From Paenibacillus sp. XY044 (GTDB lineage Bacteria > Bacillota > Bacilli > Paenibacillales > Paenibacillaceae), in contig NZ_NQMO01000007.1 in assembly GCF_002257645.1 (NCBI RefSeq), positions 372,001 through 436,000 on the forward strand: a stretch of 64,000 nucleotides of DNA, written 5' to 3'. Positions 8,317 through 17,976 of the stretch are shown here, piece by piece (position 1 is the first letter of the stretch; each line of letters starts with the position of its first letter). The translations under genes were made by a program, and so were the position numbers. The notes beneath the pieces are model-generated. The model was not told where the DNA came from, did not search any database, and saw only the letters and a list, made by a program, of their open reading frames with translations.

Positions 8317-11300
8317 CTAAATCGGGGCAGGAGCCAGAACCACGGCATCATCAAAGGCTACACCTGCCGAGGTGGTCCGGAATCCTATTTTCCCTGCGGT
8401 TAATTCCGTTACAGGGTTGGTCCATTCCACTTTTAATTCTCCATCCACATAACATTTCATTGTGTTCCCTTGAACGGAAGCCTTCACCGTATACCACTGC
8501 TTCTCCTGAGCTGTGAACGGAGTACTGGATACGAGGGTCATGATATTGTCCACGGATCTGTACAATTCCAGCTTTTTAGCTGCGGAATTGATTCGGAACA
8601 TATAGAAATGATCCGCATCTTGTACCCTGAATAGAATGCCTGCATTTGCATTGGTGATGGGCATTTTCACTTTGGCTTCATACGTATAATCCGTCCATGA
8701 ATCCCCCGCGGTAATCAGCCCAGTGGCTGAAGCATTCTGGAACAAGGCTTTCGTCCCGTCTGCTGCCACACTCCAGGAACCGGAAGCAGACGTCCATCCT
8801 GCCGTATTCCCATCTTCAAAATCGTCGCTGAACCGGGTGACCGTAGGAATCGGATCCGTAGGCGTTTCATTCACATCCGTGACATGGATCGTAATAGTCT
8901 TCTCAACATACAGTCCGCCAGAATCTATGCTTCTCACCCGGATACTGTAGCTGTCTTTTACTTCGTAATCGGGCGTTACCGCAAGATACAGTTTGTTGTC
9001 AGATATCGTGAAGCTGCTGTTGTCCGTATCCCCGGCTCCTGCTGTCAGCATATAAGCGAATGTTTCTCCCGCATCAGGATCGGTCGTGGAAAAGGTGCCG
9101 ACCATGCCTCCTGCAGTTGTGTTTTCAACTACGCTGTTATGCGAAAGCGCAACATCTTCAGGCGCTTTATTGATCGGTGAAACCATGACATCGTCAAAAT
9201 GGACGCCCGCCGAGGTGGTCCGGAATCCGATCCCCCCTGCTGTCAATTCGGTTACAGGATTGGTCCATTCCATTATTAATTCTCCATCCACATAACAGGC
9301 AATCGTGTTCCCTTGTACAACCGCCTTAACCGTATACCACTGCTTCTCCTGGGCTGTGAACGGGGAACTGGCTATAGACGTCAATTGTCCATTCACGGAT
9401 TTGTACAACTCCAGCTTTTGATTCGATGAATTGATTCGATACATATAATAATTGTTTGCATCCTTCACCCTGAAAACCATGCCTGCGTTTGCATTGGTGA
9501 TGGGCATGCGCATCCTGGCCTCATACGCATAATCCGTCCATAAGCCACCGCTATTAGCGGTAATCAGGGATGTGGTTGTCTGGTTTCCGCTGGACAGCAC
9601 TTTATTCGTGCCGTCTGTCGGTACGGTCCAGCCGCCGGTCACGGACGTCCAGCCCGCCGTATCTCCGTCTTCGAAATTGTCGCTGAACAGCGGCGGCTTG
9701 GAATTGGCAAAAAGGATGCCATTTACATGACTATTAGCGGTCGCATTCAAGTCGTTCAGGCTTGTTGCGAGCTTGCCTCCAACATAAACATCTGCGAACG
9801 TGACGCCGTTGACCATTCCGCCTTTGGCGTCATTTCCGGAAAGCCTGGATTTCTGGGATCCCGTCTCACGAACGTTGATGTTCTTGAATATTACATTGCT
9901 TACATCGCCGGAAGTACTGGTTGAAACCGCAAACCAATAATTCCCGAATTGATTGATACCGACTCGTTCGATATCGATATTTTCAAACGTAATGTTTTGG
10001 GCGTAACCTTCCTCCGGAAGCGTATTGTACTGGTAACCATGATCGATAAGCAAGGCTCTGGCGCTTTGATACACATACGAATTCCGGATGGTCACGCCGA
10101 TCTGCGGCTGGGCTACTCCCATGCCGATCTTGAAAGCCGCGCATCTTGTCCATGCAAAAGCGTCATCGAAGACTACATTTTCCAAATGCTCAAGCGCGCC
10201 CGGCCACCCCTTGGACATCCCCGTTTGCAGCCAGGTTTTAGTCGAAAAAGTGTCATCATCCGATATTCCAATGGCATGTTTAACAAGCACGTCCTGACTC
10301 TCATTGATATCGATAACGTCATTCTCGATTTTGTATAAATCCTGGAATCCCTTGAGATTTTTTATGGTCACATTGTCGGAACGGACAACCATGAACGACC
10401 AGAAACCGCCATCCCGCAGTATTAAACCGTCAAACGTAAAATTTGTGGTTGCGATCGGAACCAGCAGGTTATTCAGGAACCCTTCATCTTTATTCGGCGC
10501 CGGCATCTTTCGCTCCCGCATCGCGATGCCTTTTCCATCAATGGTTCCCCGTCCCCGTATCGTGATATTGCTGGAGTCTACGGCCGTACGAATAAAATAC
10601 GTGCCATCCGCATTTCGTGAATCCTTGCGAAAATCGATCACGTAGTCTTCACCCTTGCCCGTGCCGACAATGACAGCGCCTCCGGCCAGGTAAAAGGTCA
10701 CATTGCTTTTTAGCGTCAGGTTCCCGCTTTTATAGACGCCGGCCGGGACGAATACAACGCCGCCGCCGGCTTGATTGGCGTCATCGATCGCCCGCTGAAT
10801 CCCGTCCGATGCCATCAATGTCCCCGTGTTATCCGCGTTGTACGGCGACTCTGTCACATTATAGATACCGGCGCCTGTGGACGGAGGAATATCCGTCTCC
10901 AGGGGATCTGCTGCGATCACAATCTTCTTCAGGTTATTGATTTTGACGATCGCATAGGTTGAGGAAGAAAGCGAGAACGCCAGCTTGTTCCCGTTGACCG
11001 TACCCGCGATGTTTTTAGCCTGTGGACTGATAGAATAAGAGGTAATCGGCTCATTTACAGTAACTTCGATATGGACCGTGCCGGAAAAAGAAAACTCAGC
11101 GTAGTCATAGTCAGGCAGATAGCTGATTACAGGAACCGCTTCGTTACCCGCTTTCAATGAAAACACGCTGGATGCGGTATAGATGGATGGCATCGGGTAA
11201 TTTTGAATCGTAGCCGGAGCACTGTCTGTCTGTGCCATAGATGACGGATCAGTGGCATCCGTCATATCCATTGAAGAAACTGTATAGCTCTCCATCTCGG

Positions 11301-11388
11301 TCGCATCCGCAATTATGGGTACAAATCCCGTGATCATAACGGCAAGCATGATCAACAGACTAACTGCTTTTCTTGTCATGGTAAGCAT
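8317..11388 (-). CDS. Secreted right-handed beta-helix glycoside hydrolase (GH28/GH49-like) with duplicated C-terminal modules
   Basis: Secreted multidomain enzyme, 1023 aa. Residues 1-30 form a Sec signal peptide. A small beta-sandwich (about 68-160) precedes a beta-helix catalytic domain (about 175-565) opening with the GIQRAIDDANQAGGG / VFVPAGVYKSGNL segment common to polygalacturonase-like enzymes. D357 and the pair D378/D379 have the 21/22-residue spacing of the GH28/GH49 catalytic triad. Two concanavalin-like modules (about 568-735 and 845-1023; both end in GFRTTSAGV then FDD) flank a cadherin-like domain (about 737-843) with ENTTAGG, DPDAGE and DVNETP. The ATG at 11388 is set by GAGGAGG upstream; a longer in-frame start at 11493 has no site. 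Substrate not determined; pectin- or glucan-type polymers are possible. Confidence 0.82.
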   Translation of the reverse strand: MLTMTRKAVSLLIMLAVMITGFVPIIADATEMESYTVSSMDMTDATDPSSMAQTDSAPATIQNYPMPSIYTASSVFSLKAGNEAVPVISYLPDYDYAEFSFSGTVHIEVTVNEPITSYSISPQAKNIAGTVNGNKLAFSLSSSTYAIVKINNLKKIVIAADPLETDIPPSTGAGIYNVTESPYNADNTGTLMASDGIQRAIDDANQAGGGVVFVPAGVYKSGNLTLKSNVTFYLAGGAVIVGTGKGEDYVIDFRKDSRNADGTYFIRTAVDSSNITIRGRGTIDGKGIAMRERKMPAPNKDEGFLNNLLVPIATTNFTFDGLILRDGGFWSFMVVRSDNVTIKNLKGFQDLYKIENDVIDINESQDVLVKHAIGISDDDTFSTKTWLQTGMSKGWPGALEHLENVVFDDAFAWTRCAAFKIGMGVAQPQIGVTIRNSYVYQSARALLIDHGYQYNTLPEEGYAQNITFENIDIERVGINQFGNYWFAVSTSTSGDVSNVIFKNINVRETGSQKSRLSGNDAKGGMVNGVTFADVYVGGKLATSLNDLNATANSHVNGILFANSKPPLFSDNFEDGDTAGWTSVTGGWTVPTDGTNKVLSSGNQTTTSLITANSGGLWTDYAYEARMRMPITNANAGMVFRVKDANNYYMYRINSSNQKLELYKSVNGQLTSIASSPFTAQEKQWYTVKAVVQGNTIACYVDGELIMEWTNPVTELTAGGIGFRTTSAGVHFDDVMVSPINKAPEDVALSHNSVVENTTAGGMVGTFSTTDPDAGETFAYMLTAGAGDTDNSSFTISDNKLYLAVTPDYEVKDSYSIRVRSIDSGGLYVEKTITIHVTDVNETPTDPIPTVTRFSDDFEDGNTAGWTSASGSWSVAADGTKALFQNASATGLITAGDSWTDYTYEAKVKMPITNANAGILFRVQDADHFYMFRINSAAKKLELYRSVDNIMTLVSSTPFTAQEKQWYTVKASVQGNTMKCYVDGELKVEWTNPVTELTAGKIGFRTTSAGVAFDDAVVLAPAPI

Positions 11389-11414
11389 AAATACCTCCTC
11401 AAGATTAATGATGG

Positions 11415-11428
11415 CGAAAGCGCTAACA
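11415..11428 (-). promoter_or_regulatory. cre-like catabolite-control site
   Basis: On the minus strand TGTTAGCGCTTTCG matches the CcpA cre pattern TGWNANCGNTNWCA at all but the last position. It lies 27-40 nt before the start codon of the secreted hydrolase, a position suited to repression by CcpA. Single imperfect match, so inferred. Confidence 0.4.
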
Positions 11429-11521
11429 TTTTTTTCGAAAACAAGCCACCCCATTTTATGCCGATTAAGTCCCCCTCCATTAAAACTTTTCACTGTCGAA
11501 TTGGATTATAATCCCTGCACA

Positions 11522-11549
11522 AAAAGAAAGGAGTGGGGCAACCCCACTC
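11522..11549 (-). terminator. Terminator after aldo/keto reductase
   Basis: Perfect stem GAGTGGGG / CCCCACTC with a CAA loop (11531-11549). On the minus strand it is followed by CTTTCTTTTTG. It ends the aldo/keto reductase pair. Confidence 0.8.
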
Positions 11550-11614
11550 TCCAGGGATACATTTTAATTGTTCTCCATGCACTTGGTAAATGTTGAATCC
11601 CGGACTTTTTCAGA

Positions 11615-12466
11615 TTAGATATCAAGTTTACGAGTACCCATCCATTTTGCAATTTCAGGATCGTTATGTGAAAAGAAAAGGCTTTGTTTAGTATCAAGCA
11701 GTGCAATCAGCTCCATATCTTCTTGACTCAGTTTAAAATCAAAGATAGCGAAGTTCTCGATAATCCTTTCTTTACGTACAGATTTTGGTATCACAACAAT
11801 GTCTCTTTGGGTCAACCAACGTAAAACCACCTGAGCAACAGATTTATTATACTTTTTGGCTATAGATACTAATTGTTCGTTTTGAAACATGTTGTTTTTT
11901 CCTTCAGCAAAAGGTCCCCAAGATTCGATTGTTACCTGGTTCGCTTTCATGAATTCGGCACTTTCAATCTGTTGGCAGAAAGGATGTGTTTCAACCTGGT
12001 TAACCGCAGGAATAATCACGTTATGAAGGATTAAATCAATCAGACGGTCATCCCGAAAATTACTGACGCCGATCGCCTTGATTTTTCCTTCACGGTACAA
12101 TTCCTCCATGGCACGCCAAGAACCGTAAACGTCGCCAAACGGTTGATGAATTAAATACAAATCTAAATAATCCAGTTGAAGTCTTCTCAGCGAAGCTTCA
12201 AAAGCCTTTTTTGTACGGTCATAGCCTGCATCCTGAACAGCGAGTTTTGTTGTAATAAATAAATCCTCTCTTGACACACCACTAAGTTTTATTGCTCTCC
12301 CGACAGCTTCTTCATTCTGGTAGGAGGCTGCTGTATCAATAAGCCGATAGCCCGCTGATATGGCATCCTGAACACACTGTTCACATTGATCAAGATCTCG
12401 AATTTGATAGACGCCAAACCCAAGGATAGGCATTAAAACGCCATTGTTTAAAGTTACGAATTCCAT
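11615..12466 (-). CDS. Aldo/keto reductase (2,5-diketogluconate reductase-like)
   Basis: NADPH-dependent carbonyl reductase of the AKR superfamily, 283 aa, near the usual length. Seen: GFGVYQI start, RLIDTAASYQNE with catalytic Asp and Tyr, the Lys in ITTKL, the QPFGD segment and a C-terminal IPKSVRKERI coenzyme-binding segment. AGAGGGGG precedes the ATG. It lies 24 nt after a second reductase on the same strand, so both probably share the promoter divergent from the broken AraC gene. Physiological substrate unknown; such pairs often handle reactive aldehydes. Confidence 0.88.
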   Translation of the reverse strand: MEFVTLNNGVLMPILGFGVYQIRDLDQCEQCVQDAISAGYRLIDTAASYQNEEAVGRAIKLSGVSREDLFITTKLAVQDAGYDRTKKAFEASLRRLQLDYLDLYLIHQPFGDVYGSWRAMEELYREGKIKAIGVSNFRDDRLIDLILHNVIIPAVNQVETHPFCQQIESAEFMKANQVTIESWGPFAEGKNNMFQNEQLVSIAKKYNKSVAQVVLRWLTQRDIVVIPKSVRKERIIENFAIFDFKLSQEDMELIALLDTKQSLFFSHNDPEIAKWMGTRKLDI

Positions 12467-12490
12467 AAGGTTTCCCCCTCTCGCATTTTT

Positions 12491-13474
12491 TTATTTTCCT
12501 ACTCTATTGGCGTACTCAGCAGGGTAGCGATCACCTGAGATTGTAATTTTTCCAAGTGCATTGTTCAAATTATTGAGTTCTTCAACAGTAAATTTAACAT
12601 CTGCTGCACCTAAGTTCTCACTTAAACGCTCTAATTTCCGTGTGCCGGGAATCGGAACAATCCATGGTTTCTGCGCAAGGACCCATGCCAATGCAATTTG
12701 AGGCGGCGTTACCTGTTTTTCAACGGCAATCTCACTTACTAGTTTTACTAGCACCTGATTCGCTTCAAGATTTTCCGGTTGAAAACGGGGAACAATATTA
12801 CGGAAGTCAGAACTATCAAATCTAGCAGATTTATCAATTTTTCCAGTAAGGAATCCTTTTCCAAGAGGGCTGAATGGAACGAAACCAATTCCGAGTTCTT
12901 CCAGCGTAGGAAGAAGCTCTTCCTCAGGTTTCCTCCACATCATGGAGTACTCGCTTTGAACGGCGGAAAGGGGATGTACGGCATGAGCACGCCGAATTGT
13001 TGCAGCACCTGCTTCAGAAAGTCCCCAATATTTCACCTTGCCTTCTTTAATAAGGTCTTGCACGACTCCGGCTACTTCCTCAATCGGAACTTCTGGATCT
13101 ACCCGATGTTGATAGTAAAGATCAATGGTTTCTACTTTTAGCCGTTTGAGGGAACCCTCAATAGATTGTCTAATGATCTTTGGGTTACTATTGAGTATTT
13201 GCTTGCCATTTTCCATTTGAATGCCAAACTTAGTCGCAATGGCAACTTGCCCTTTGAATGGAGCCAGTGCTTCACCCACTAATTCCTCATTTAGATAAGG
13301 TCCATACACTTCAGCAGTATCAAAGAATGTCACGCCCCAGTGAATTGCTTCATGAATCAGAGAAACCATCTCTTTTTTATCTGATGCTGGACCATACCCA
13401 TGACTCATTCCCATACACCCCAGCCCAATAGCGGAAACTTCTAAACCAAGATTACCTAAAATACGCTTTTCCAT
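12491..13474 (-). CDS. Aldo/keto reductase (AKR13-like)
   Basis: Second reductase, 327 aa. Motifs: LGLEVSAIGLGCMGMSHGYG at the N terminus, TFFDTAEVYGPYLNE with catalytic Asp/Tyr, ATKFG with catalytic Lys, YYQHRVDPEVP and IPGTRKLERL near the C terminus. It precedes the other reductase in an operon and diverges from the AraC-family gene across a 279-nt gap; AraC_N regulators commonly control neighbouring oxidoreductases. The AAAGGGTG site is moderate. Substrate unknown. Confidence 0.88.
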   Translation of the reverse strand: MEKRILGNLGLEVSAIGLGCMGMSHGYGPASDKKEMVSLIHEAIHWGVTFFDTAEVYGPYLNEELVGEALAPFKGQVAIATKFGIQMENGKQILNSNPKIIRQSIEGSLKRLKVETIDLYYQHRVDPEVPIEEVAGVVQDLIKEGKVKYWGLSEAGAATIRRAHAVHPLSAVQSEYSMMWRKPEEELLPTLEELGIGFVPFSPLGKGFLTGKIDKSARFDSSDFRNIVPRFQPENLEANQVLVKLVSEIAVEKQVTPPQIALAWVLAQKPWIVPIPGTRKLERLSENLGAADVKFTVEELNNLNNALGKITISGDRYPAEYANRVGK

Positions 13475-13753
13475 GTTAAGGTCACCCTTTCGATTTAATT
13501 AGCTCATGAACATGACACCATGACTTGATCTTGAATGTTGGACATTCTGAATAGCATCTCCTTTAAACTGAAATCCAGTGGGGAAAACTAATGGCGTCGC
13601 ATTGAATGTGGCTTTATTATGTATGATTTTATAAGATGACCGTTATCTCAATTGTCTTAAATGATTGCCTAATACTCTTATTGCCATTAACATACCGATG
13701 TGGTTGATCTATAATCGACATCAGAAGAAGCAATCATTTATAGGGAGGAAGTT

Positions 13754-14677
13754 ATGTCTGAGGAACTGCGAGAGCGTCAAAACGAGCTATCTAGGCTGAT
13801 TGAGATTCATTCGCTCCAAAACGGAGCATTGAAAAGCGAAATTCCTTCTTTATCATTCATTCGTTACGATCGTGTATCCGAGCCTGGTTATGGTGTATAT
13901 AACCCTTCCTTTTGTCTGATTACGCAAGGGTCTAAGGAGGTATTCCTAGCGGATGAGCGTTTCGAATACGGCCCTTCCAATTACCTTATTACATCGATGA
14001 ACGTTCCTGTGGTTGGGAAGCTCATTACAGCTTCACCGGACGCCCCGTTTTTAAGCATAAAGCTTGAGTTTACGCATCATGAAATTTTGGAAGTATTGAA
14101 TCAAGCCCCTGTTCGAGTACGACCAAAAGAAACTGCAGCACGGGCTTTATTTGTCGGCCAAATCGAATCGCCGCTCTTAGATGCTTCCCTCCGGTAAGTC
14201 CAATTGCTGGATCATCCAACAGATATTCCTTATCTTGCTCCATTTATTAAAAAGGAAATCATTTATCGGTTGCTTCAAGGACCGTTCGGGTTTTCCTTGG
14301 CACAAATCGCGTTGGAAGGAAGCAACGTATACCGAATCCGGGACGCGATCAACCAAATTCTTCATCATTTTGACCAGCCTCTTCGTGTAGAAGAACTTGC
14401 CGATATGGCGAAAATGAGCATCTCCTCCTTTCATCGCAACTTCAAAGAAATCACGGCGATGAGTCCTCTCCAATTTCAGAAACAGCTTCGATTACAAGAA
14501 GCCCGGCGACTTCTGTTAACCGAATCAGCGGATGCTTCCGAAGTTGCCTTCCGGGTTGGTTATGAAAGTCCTTCGCAATTTAGCCGGGAGTACTCCCGAA
14601 TGTTTGGAGCTCCACCAAAAGCAGATATAAAAAATCTGAAGGAGACCTTTGACCAAGAAAAAAACATCGTCTTTTAA
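13754..14677 (+). pseudogene. AraC family regulator interrupted by an in-frame stop
   Basis: An AraC_N-type regulator read in one frame from the ATG at 13754 (GGGAGGAAGTT upstream) to the TAA at 14675-14677, but with an internal TAA at 14195-14197. Before the stop: the AraC_N cupin-like domain (147 aa, ending LLDASLR). After it: VQLLDHPTDIPYLAPFI and both helix-turn-helix motifs (VEELADMAKMSISSFHRNF; ASEVAFRVGYESPSQFSREY). Relatives usually have Leu where the stop falls, so one TTA to TAA change would explain it. A downstream TTG at 14204 could start a DNA-binding fragment but no ribosome site is evident. Nonsense mutation, sequencing error or natural split cannot be separated here. Confidence 0.8.
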
Positions 14678-14711
14678 AGACGATGCTTTTTCTTATGAAT
14701 CATAAATTTAG

Positions 14712-15350
14712 TTACTCATCCCACCTGGAATGAAGCACATGTTGGCAAAAATTAGGCCGTTTATAACCCGGCAGAAACAGCTCGCATACATCTGCGTTAA
14801 TCGTTCCGTAGGTCGTTTCCGGTTTATGCTTAAAGCCTTCCAAGAAAGCGCGCAGGATGTTGTGCTTAAATCGGTTGCGCGGGAAGGCATCAACGACTTG
14901 CCTGCGAGTTTCTTCCGAGATCAGGTCGAAGTTTTTCCCTACGACGTCATAACCGACGCCAAAATTCATCAGAGCCGCCTCGGTTTCTTTATACTCAACG
15001 ATTCCGGTCGTCGTATGCAGGGCCACGGCATCCCATACCAGCCGGATCGATTCCTCCGGGACGCCTCGACTTTGCAGGAAATCGCGAGCGGCATTTGCGC
15101 CGTCGACTTCAAACCGCTTGTCCGGACTGCGGAATGCAGGCGTCAGGCCTAAATCGTGGAAAAGAGAACTGATATAAAGCAATTCCGGATCATACTTCAA
15201 TTGATGCTGATTACCGTTGATCGCCGCGAAAAGAAATACCCGGTTCGAATGGTTCCACAGTAATTCATCGGCATGTTCCCGCAATAATTCAGCCGCCTCT
15301 AAGGCCAGTTTGCTATCGGGTATTTTAATATCCGCGATTGACATTGACAT
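14712..15350 (-). CDS. HD domain phosphohydrolase-like protein
   Basis: 212-aa HD-superfamily metal-dependent hydrolase. The conserved ligands appear as WNHSNRVF (first His), SSLFHDLGL (the HD pair) and a later LHTTTGI His, the arrangement of the cyanamide-hydratase-like subgroup. AGGGGG lies upstream of the first ATG (15350); a second in-frame ATG at 15344 is possible. It stands alone, convergent with the AraC-family pseudogene. Substrate unknown; nucleotide or small-nitrile hydrolysis cannot be distinguished. Confidence 0.75.
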   Translation of the reverse strand: MSMSIADIKIPDSKLALEAAELLREHADELLWNHSNRVFLFAAINGNQHQLKYDPELLYISSLFHDLGLTPAFRSPDKRFEVDGANAARDFLQSRGVPEESIRLVWDAVALHTTTGIVEYKETEAALMNFGVGYDVVGKNFDLISEETRRQVVDAFPRNRFKHNILRAFLEGFKHKPETTYGTINADVCELFLPGYKRPNFCQHVLHSRWDE

Positions 15351-15515
15351 CGCTAAAAGCCCCCTATTTATGTCGTTAAACTTATACTAGGGTTTCATTC
15401 ATTGGAGATCAATGCGGGTGTTTCTATGATCATGATCGATCAAATCAATGATCTCCTGCCCACTTCCAGTATCCCCTTAAGCTAATCTGAATATTCCAGC
15501 GCGCGCTTTTTCTTC

Positions 15516-17882
15516 TTATTCATTTGATCCAGCACATTTCGAAATGCTCTCTCGATATTTACCTGGAGTAATGCCTTCTATCTTCTTGAAAACCCGAATG
15601 AAAACGCTGTCGCTCGTATAACCAACCATCTTGGCAATCTGTGCGTTGGTCAGCCCAGGATCCGACATCAGTTCCTTTGCGTGATCCATGCGTACGACCG
15701 TTAGATAGTCGTTCAGGTTCCGTCCGCTCATCTTTTTGAAAAATTGTGAAATATATTGGGGCGTAATCTGCAAGTGTTCAGATAATAAATTTAAGCTCAT
15801 ATTTGGATCCGCGTGATTCGCTTGAATGCATTCTTGAATTTGCAGAAGGAGCTGTTCGCTATGGTCGCTCCGTTCCAGTTTGAACGATTCGGCGGCCGAT
15901 AAATAAAGGTCCTTCGCTTTTTCAAACATTTCACCGGTTGTTTTACAGGATAGCAGGAAACGCACAGGGTGTATGTCACCTTCTGTAAGCCTCCGGTAGG
16001 CCAGAGTATCCGAAGTCATGATACGCAGCAGGGTACTGGCAAGACTGAATAATAGGCATCTCCCAAGTTCCGGAGTTATGGAATCGTCGCTAAAGTTTCT
16101 ATCGAACAGCTGTTTAAGCAGCAGGACAACTTGCTCTTTGTTGCCGCCTCGAACACAGTTGATTAACTGCAGCTCGGTTTCGACGGGGTAATAATATTGC
16201 AGCTTGTGCTGGCGAATATCATGATAGTAAAAGATCGACATCTGTCCATTTACCATCCTGTACTCCAAGGCGGCAGCCGCTTCCAAATAAGCTTCTCCAA
16301 TCTGATGCTGGCCCTTATGAACGCCGCTTACGGCTATGCTGATCTCCAGCTTGAACCTAGTCTCCAGAATACGATGCAGTTCGGAGACGATGTCCTTAAC
16401 TCGGCAAGTCGGATGACCCAACTGATCCGGCATGAGATTAACAAGCAGGGCCAGCCGGTCTTTCTCCAAGTCTATTGTATGTATCGTATGCCATTCGTAG
16501 ATTGAATCTTCAGCCAGATTGGAGATGATAAATCGCACCAATGCCCATTGTTTTTCGCTTTGGTTTGGTGCGAACCGGGTCAAATCGTCCACTTGAATGA
16601 GAATAACGACAAAATGAGGAAACGGAAACTGGATGCCCATAAATTCCAGCGATTGTTTCATTTGCTCCGGGGGCTCAAAATAGCCTTGAAGCACACGATG
16701 CAAATAATTAGAACGAAGTAAGGGCAGTTGTTGAGTCAGTTTGTTTTTAATATGCCTTTCTTCATCCCAGGAAATCTTCATCATTTCCAGGATGTAGTCA
16801 ACTTCATTCACAGCAGGTTTACGTGGATGGGACTTTCCGGCCGATATCGCCTCTACAATTCTTTTGATTGGAAAATAATTTTTATACGTGATTCCATATG
16901 CAGCTGCGCTCCCTACAAGGATGCATAACAAGAGGACCCAGAGCGCGAGATGCTCCATTTGTTTCATCTTATGCAGATATAGATTCAAAGGCATCACATC
17001 AATATAGTACCATCCGACTTGTCCCGAGGTGGTGAATGATACCATTACATCTTGACCGTTCAAATTGGTATTGAGTAAACCGGAATTAGACTTCAGTTCA
17101 TTCAATATGGAGTTTGATAAAGGAGTTGCGCCGGGTGTACTGCTGATGAGCTCATGATTCTGGTTCACGATATAAACGGAACTCCCGTTTGCGAACTCGA
17201 TTTTTCGTGTCATTTCGTGAATTTTGGTTTCATCGATCAGAACGATTAGACTCCCTTTAATCGTGGAGGTGTCTTCGACAGGCAGCGATTGCATAAAGGT
17301 AATCACTTTCATAGGGTCATTCTTCAGACTGCCGTTTCGCTGTAAGGTGGAAGCCGGCAGGTAAGTTTGACTATGGTAGCTGATCATCTGCTTACGCCAT
17401 TCTTCATAGGTAAGATGATCAAAGCTGTAATATTTATCGTAAAAGTTGTGCGAATCGGCCACGAGGTTCGGTTTGATCACAGAATCACTACGATCTAAAA
17501 AAATATAGAAGTCGTACACAAAATTGTTGGTCATGTTCGAATACATTTTCAAATAATCTCTTGAAAACTGGACCAAATGATATCGTTCGGATAAGTCTTT
17601 GTTTTCCGTATCCAATAAATACCGCAGCTTAGGATTGAGTATAATTTGATTGGATAAATGTTCAATATCTTTAAGATTGCTGTCTATATTAAGACGCATT
17701 TGCTCCAGCATGCCGAGATTGGAGCGTTCCGCATTTGCTTTCATGATATGTTCAATATTGGCATAGAAAACAAACCAGATGATGATGGGAAGCAGGAGCA
17801 GAAGACAATTGGATACGAGCATCCTGATGAATAGGCTTCTTCTTTTGCTTCCGGCATTCTTTTTTCGGATGATTGAAAACAT
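15516..17882 (-). CDS. Membrane-anchored AraC family regulator with extracytoplasmic sensor
   Basis: 788-aa one-component regulator. Transmembrane helices at about 17-40 and 290-312 enclose an extracytoplasmic sensor of about 250 residues (Cache-like in size and position). A cytoplasmic linker follows and the last 100 residues are two AraC helix-turn-helix motifs (LNLLSEHLQITPQYISQFFK; NAQIAKMVGYTSDSVFIRVF). The ATG at 17882 is fixed by AGGAGG 6 nt upstream. It follows the LplA/B/C-like importer genes across a hairpin, so it is expressed by read-through or its own promoter. Predicted to regulate that importer in response to an external saccharide. Confidence 0.87.
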   Translation of the reverse strand: MFSIIRKKNAGSKRRSLFIRMLVSNCLLLLLPIIIWFVFYANIEHIMKANAERSNLGMLEQMRLNIDSNLKDIEHLSNQIILNPKLRYLLDTENKDLSERYHLVQFSRDYLKMYSNMTNNFVYDFYIFLDRSDSVIKPNLVADSHNFYDKYYSFDHLTYEEWRKQMISYHSQTYLPASTLQRNGSLKNDPMKVITFMQSLPVEDTSTIKGSLIVLIDETKIHEMTRKIEFANGSSVYIVNQNHELISSTPGATPLSNSILNELKSNSGLLNTNLNGQDVMVSFTTSGQVGWYYIDVMPLNLYLHKMKQMEHLALWVLLLCILVGSAAAYGITYKNYFPIKRIVEAISAGKSHPRKPAVNEVDYILEMMKISWDEERHIKNKLTQQLPLLRSNYLHRVLQGYFEPPEQMKQSLEFMGIQFPFPHFVVILIQVDDLTRFAPNQSEKQWALVRFIISNLAEDSIYEWHTIHTIDLEKDRLALLVNLMPDQLGHPTCRVKDIVSELHRILETRFKLEISIAVSGVHKGQHQIGEAYLEAAAALEYRMVNGQMSIFYYHDIRQHKLQYYYPVETELQLINCVRGGNKEQVVLLLKQLFDRNFSDDSITPELGRCLLFSLASTLLRIMTSDTLAYRRLTEGDIHPVRFLLSCKTTGEMFEKAKDLYLSAAESFKLERSDHSEQLLLQIQECIQANHADPNMSLNLLSEHLQITPQYISQFFKKMSGRNLNDYLTVVRMDHAKELMSDPGLTNAQIAKMVGYTSDSVFIRVFKKIEGITPGKYRESISKCAGSNE

Positions 17883-17899
17883 TGCGATCCTCCTAGTAT

Positions 17900-17942
17900 A
17901 GAAAAGCTTGCTCAATCCCTATAATTCGGGAAGAGCAAGCTT
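17900..17942 (-). terminator. Hairpin between importer and its AraC regulator
   Basis: AAGCTTGCTC (17904-17913) pairs with GAGCAAGCTT (17933-17942) with CCC/GGG pairing inside. On the minus strand a TTTTC tail follows, then the regulator's ribosome site. A terminator with partial read-through is likely. Confidence 0.65.
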
Positions 17943-17976
17943 ACTCCCTTCGTTGGATGACCGATTCGTGTGACGA

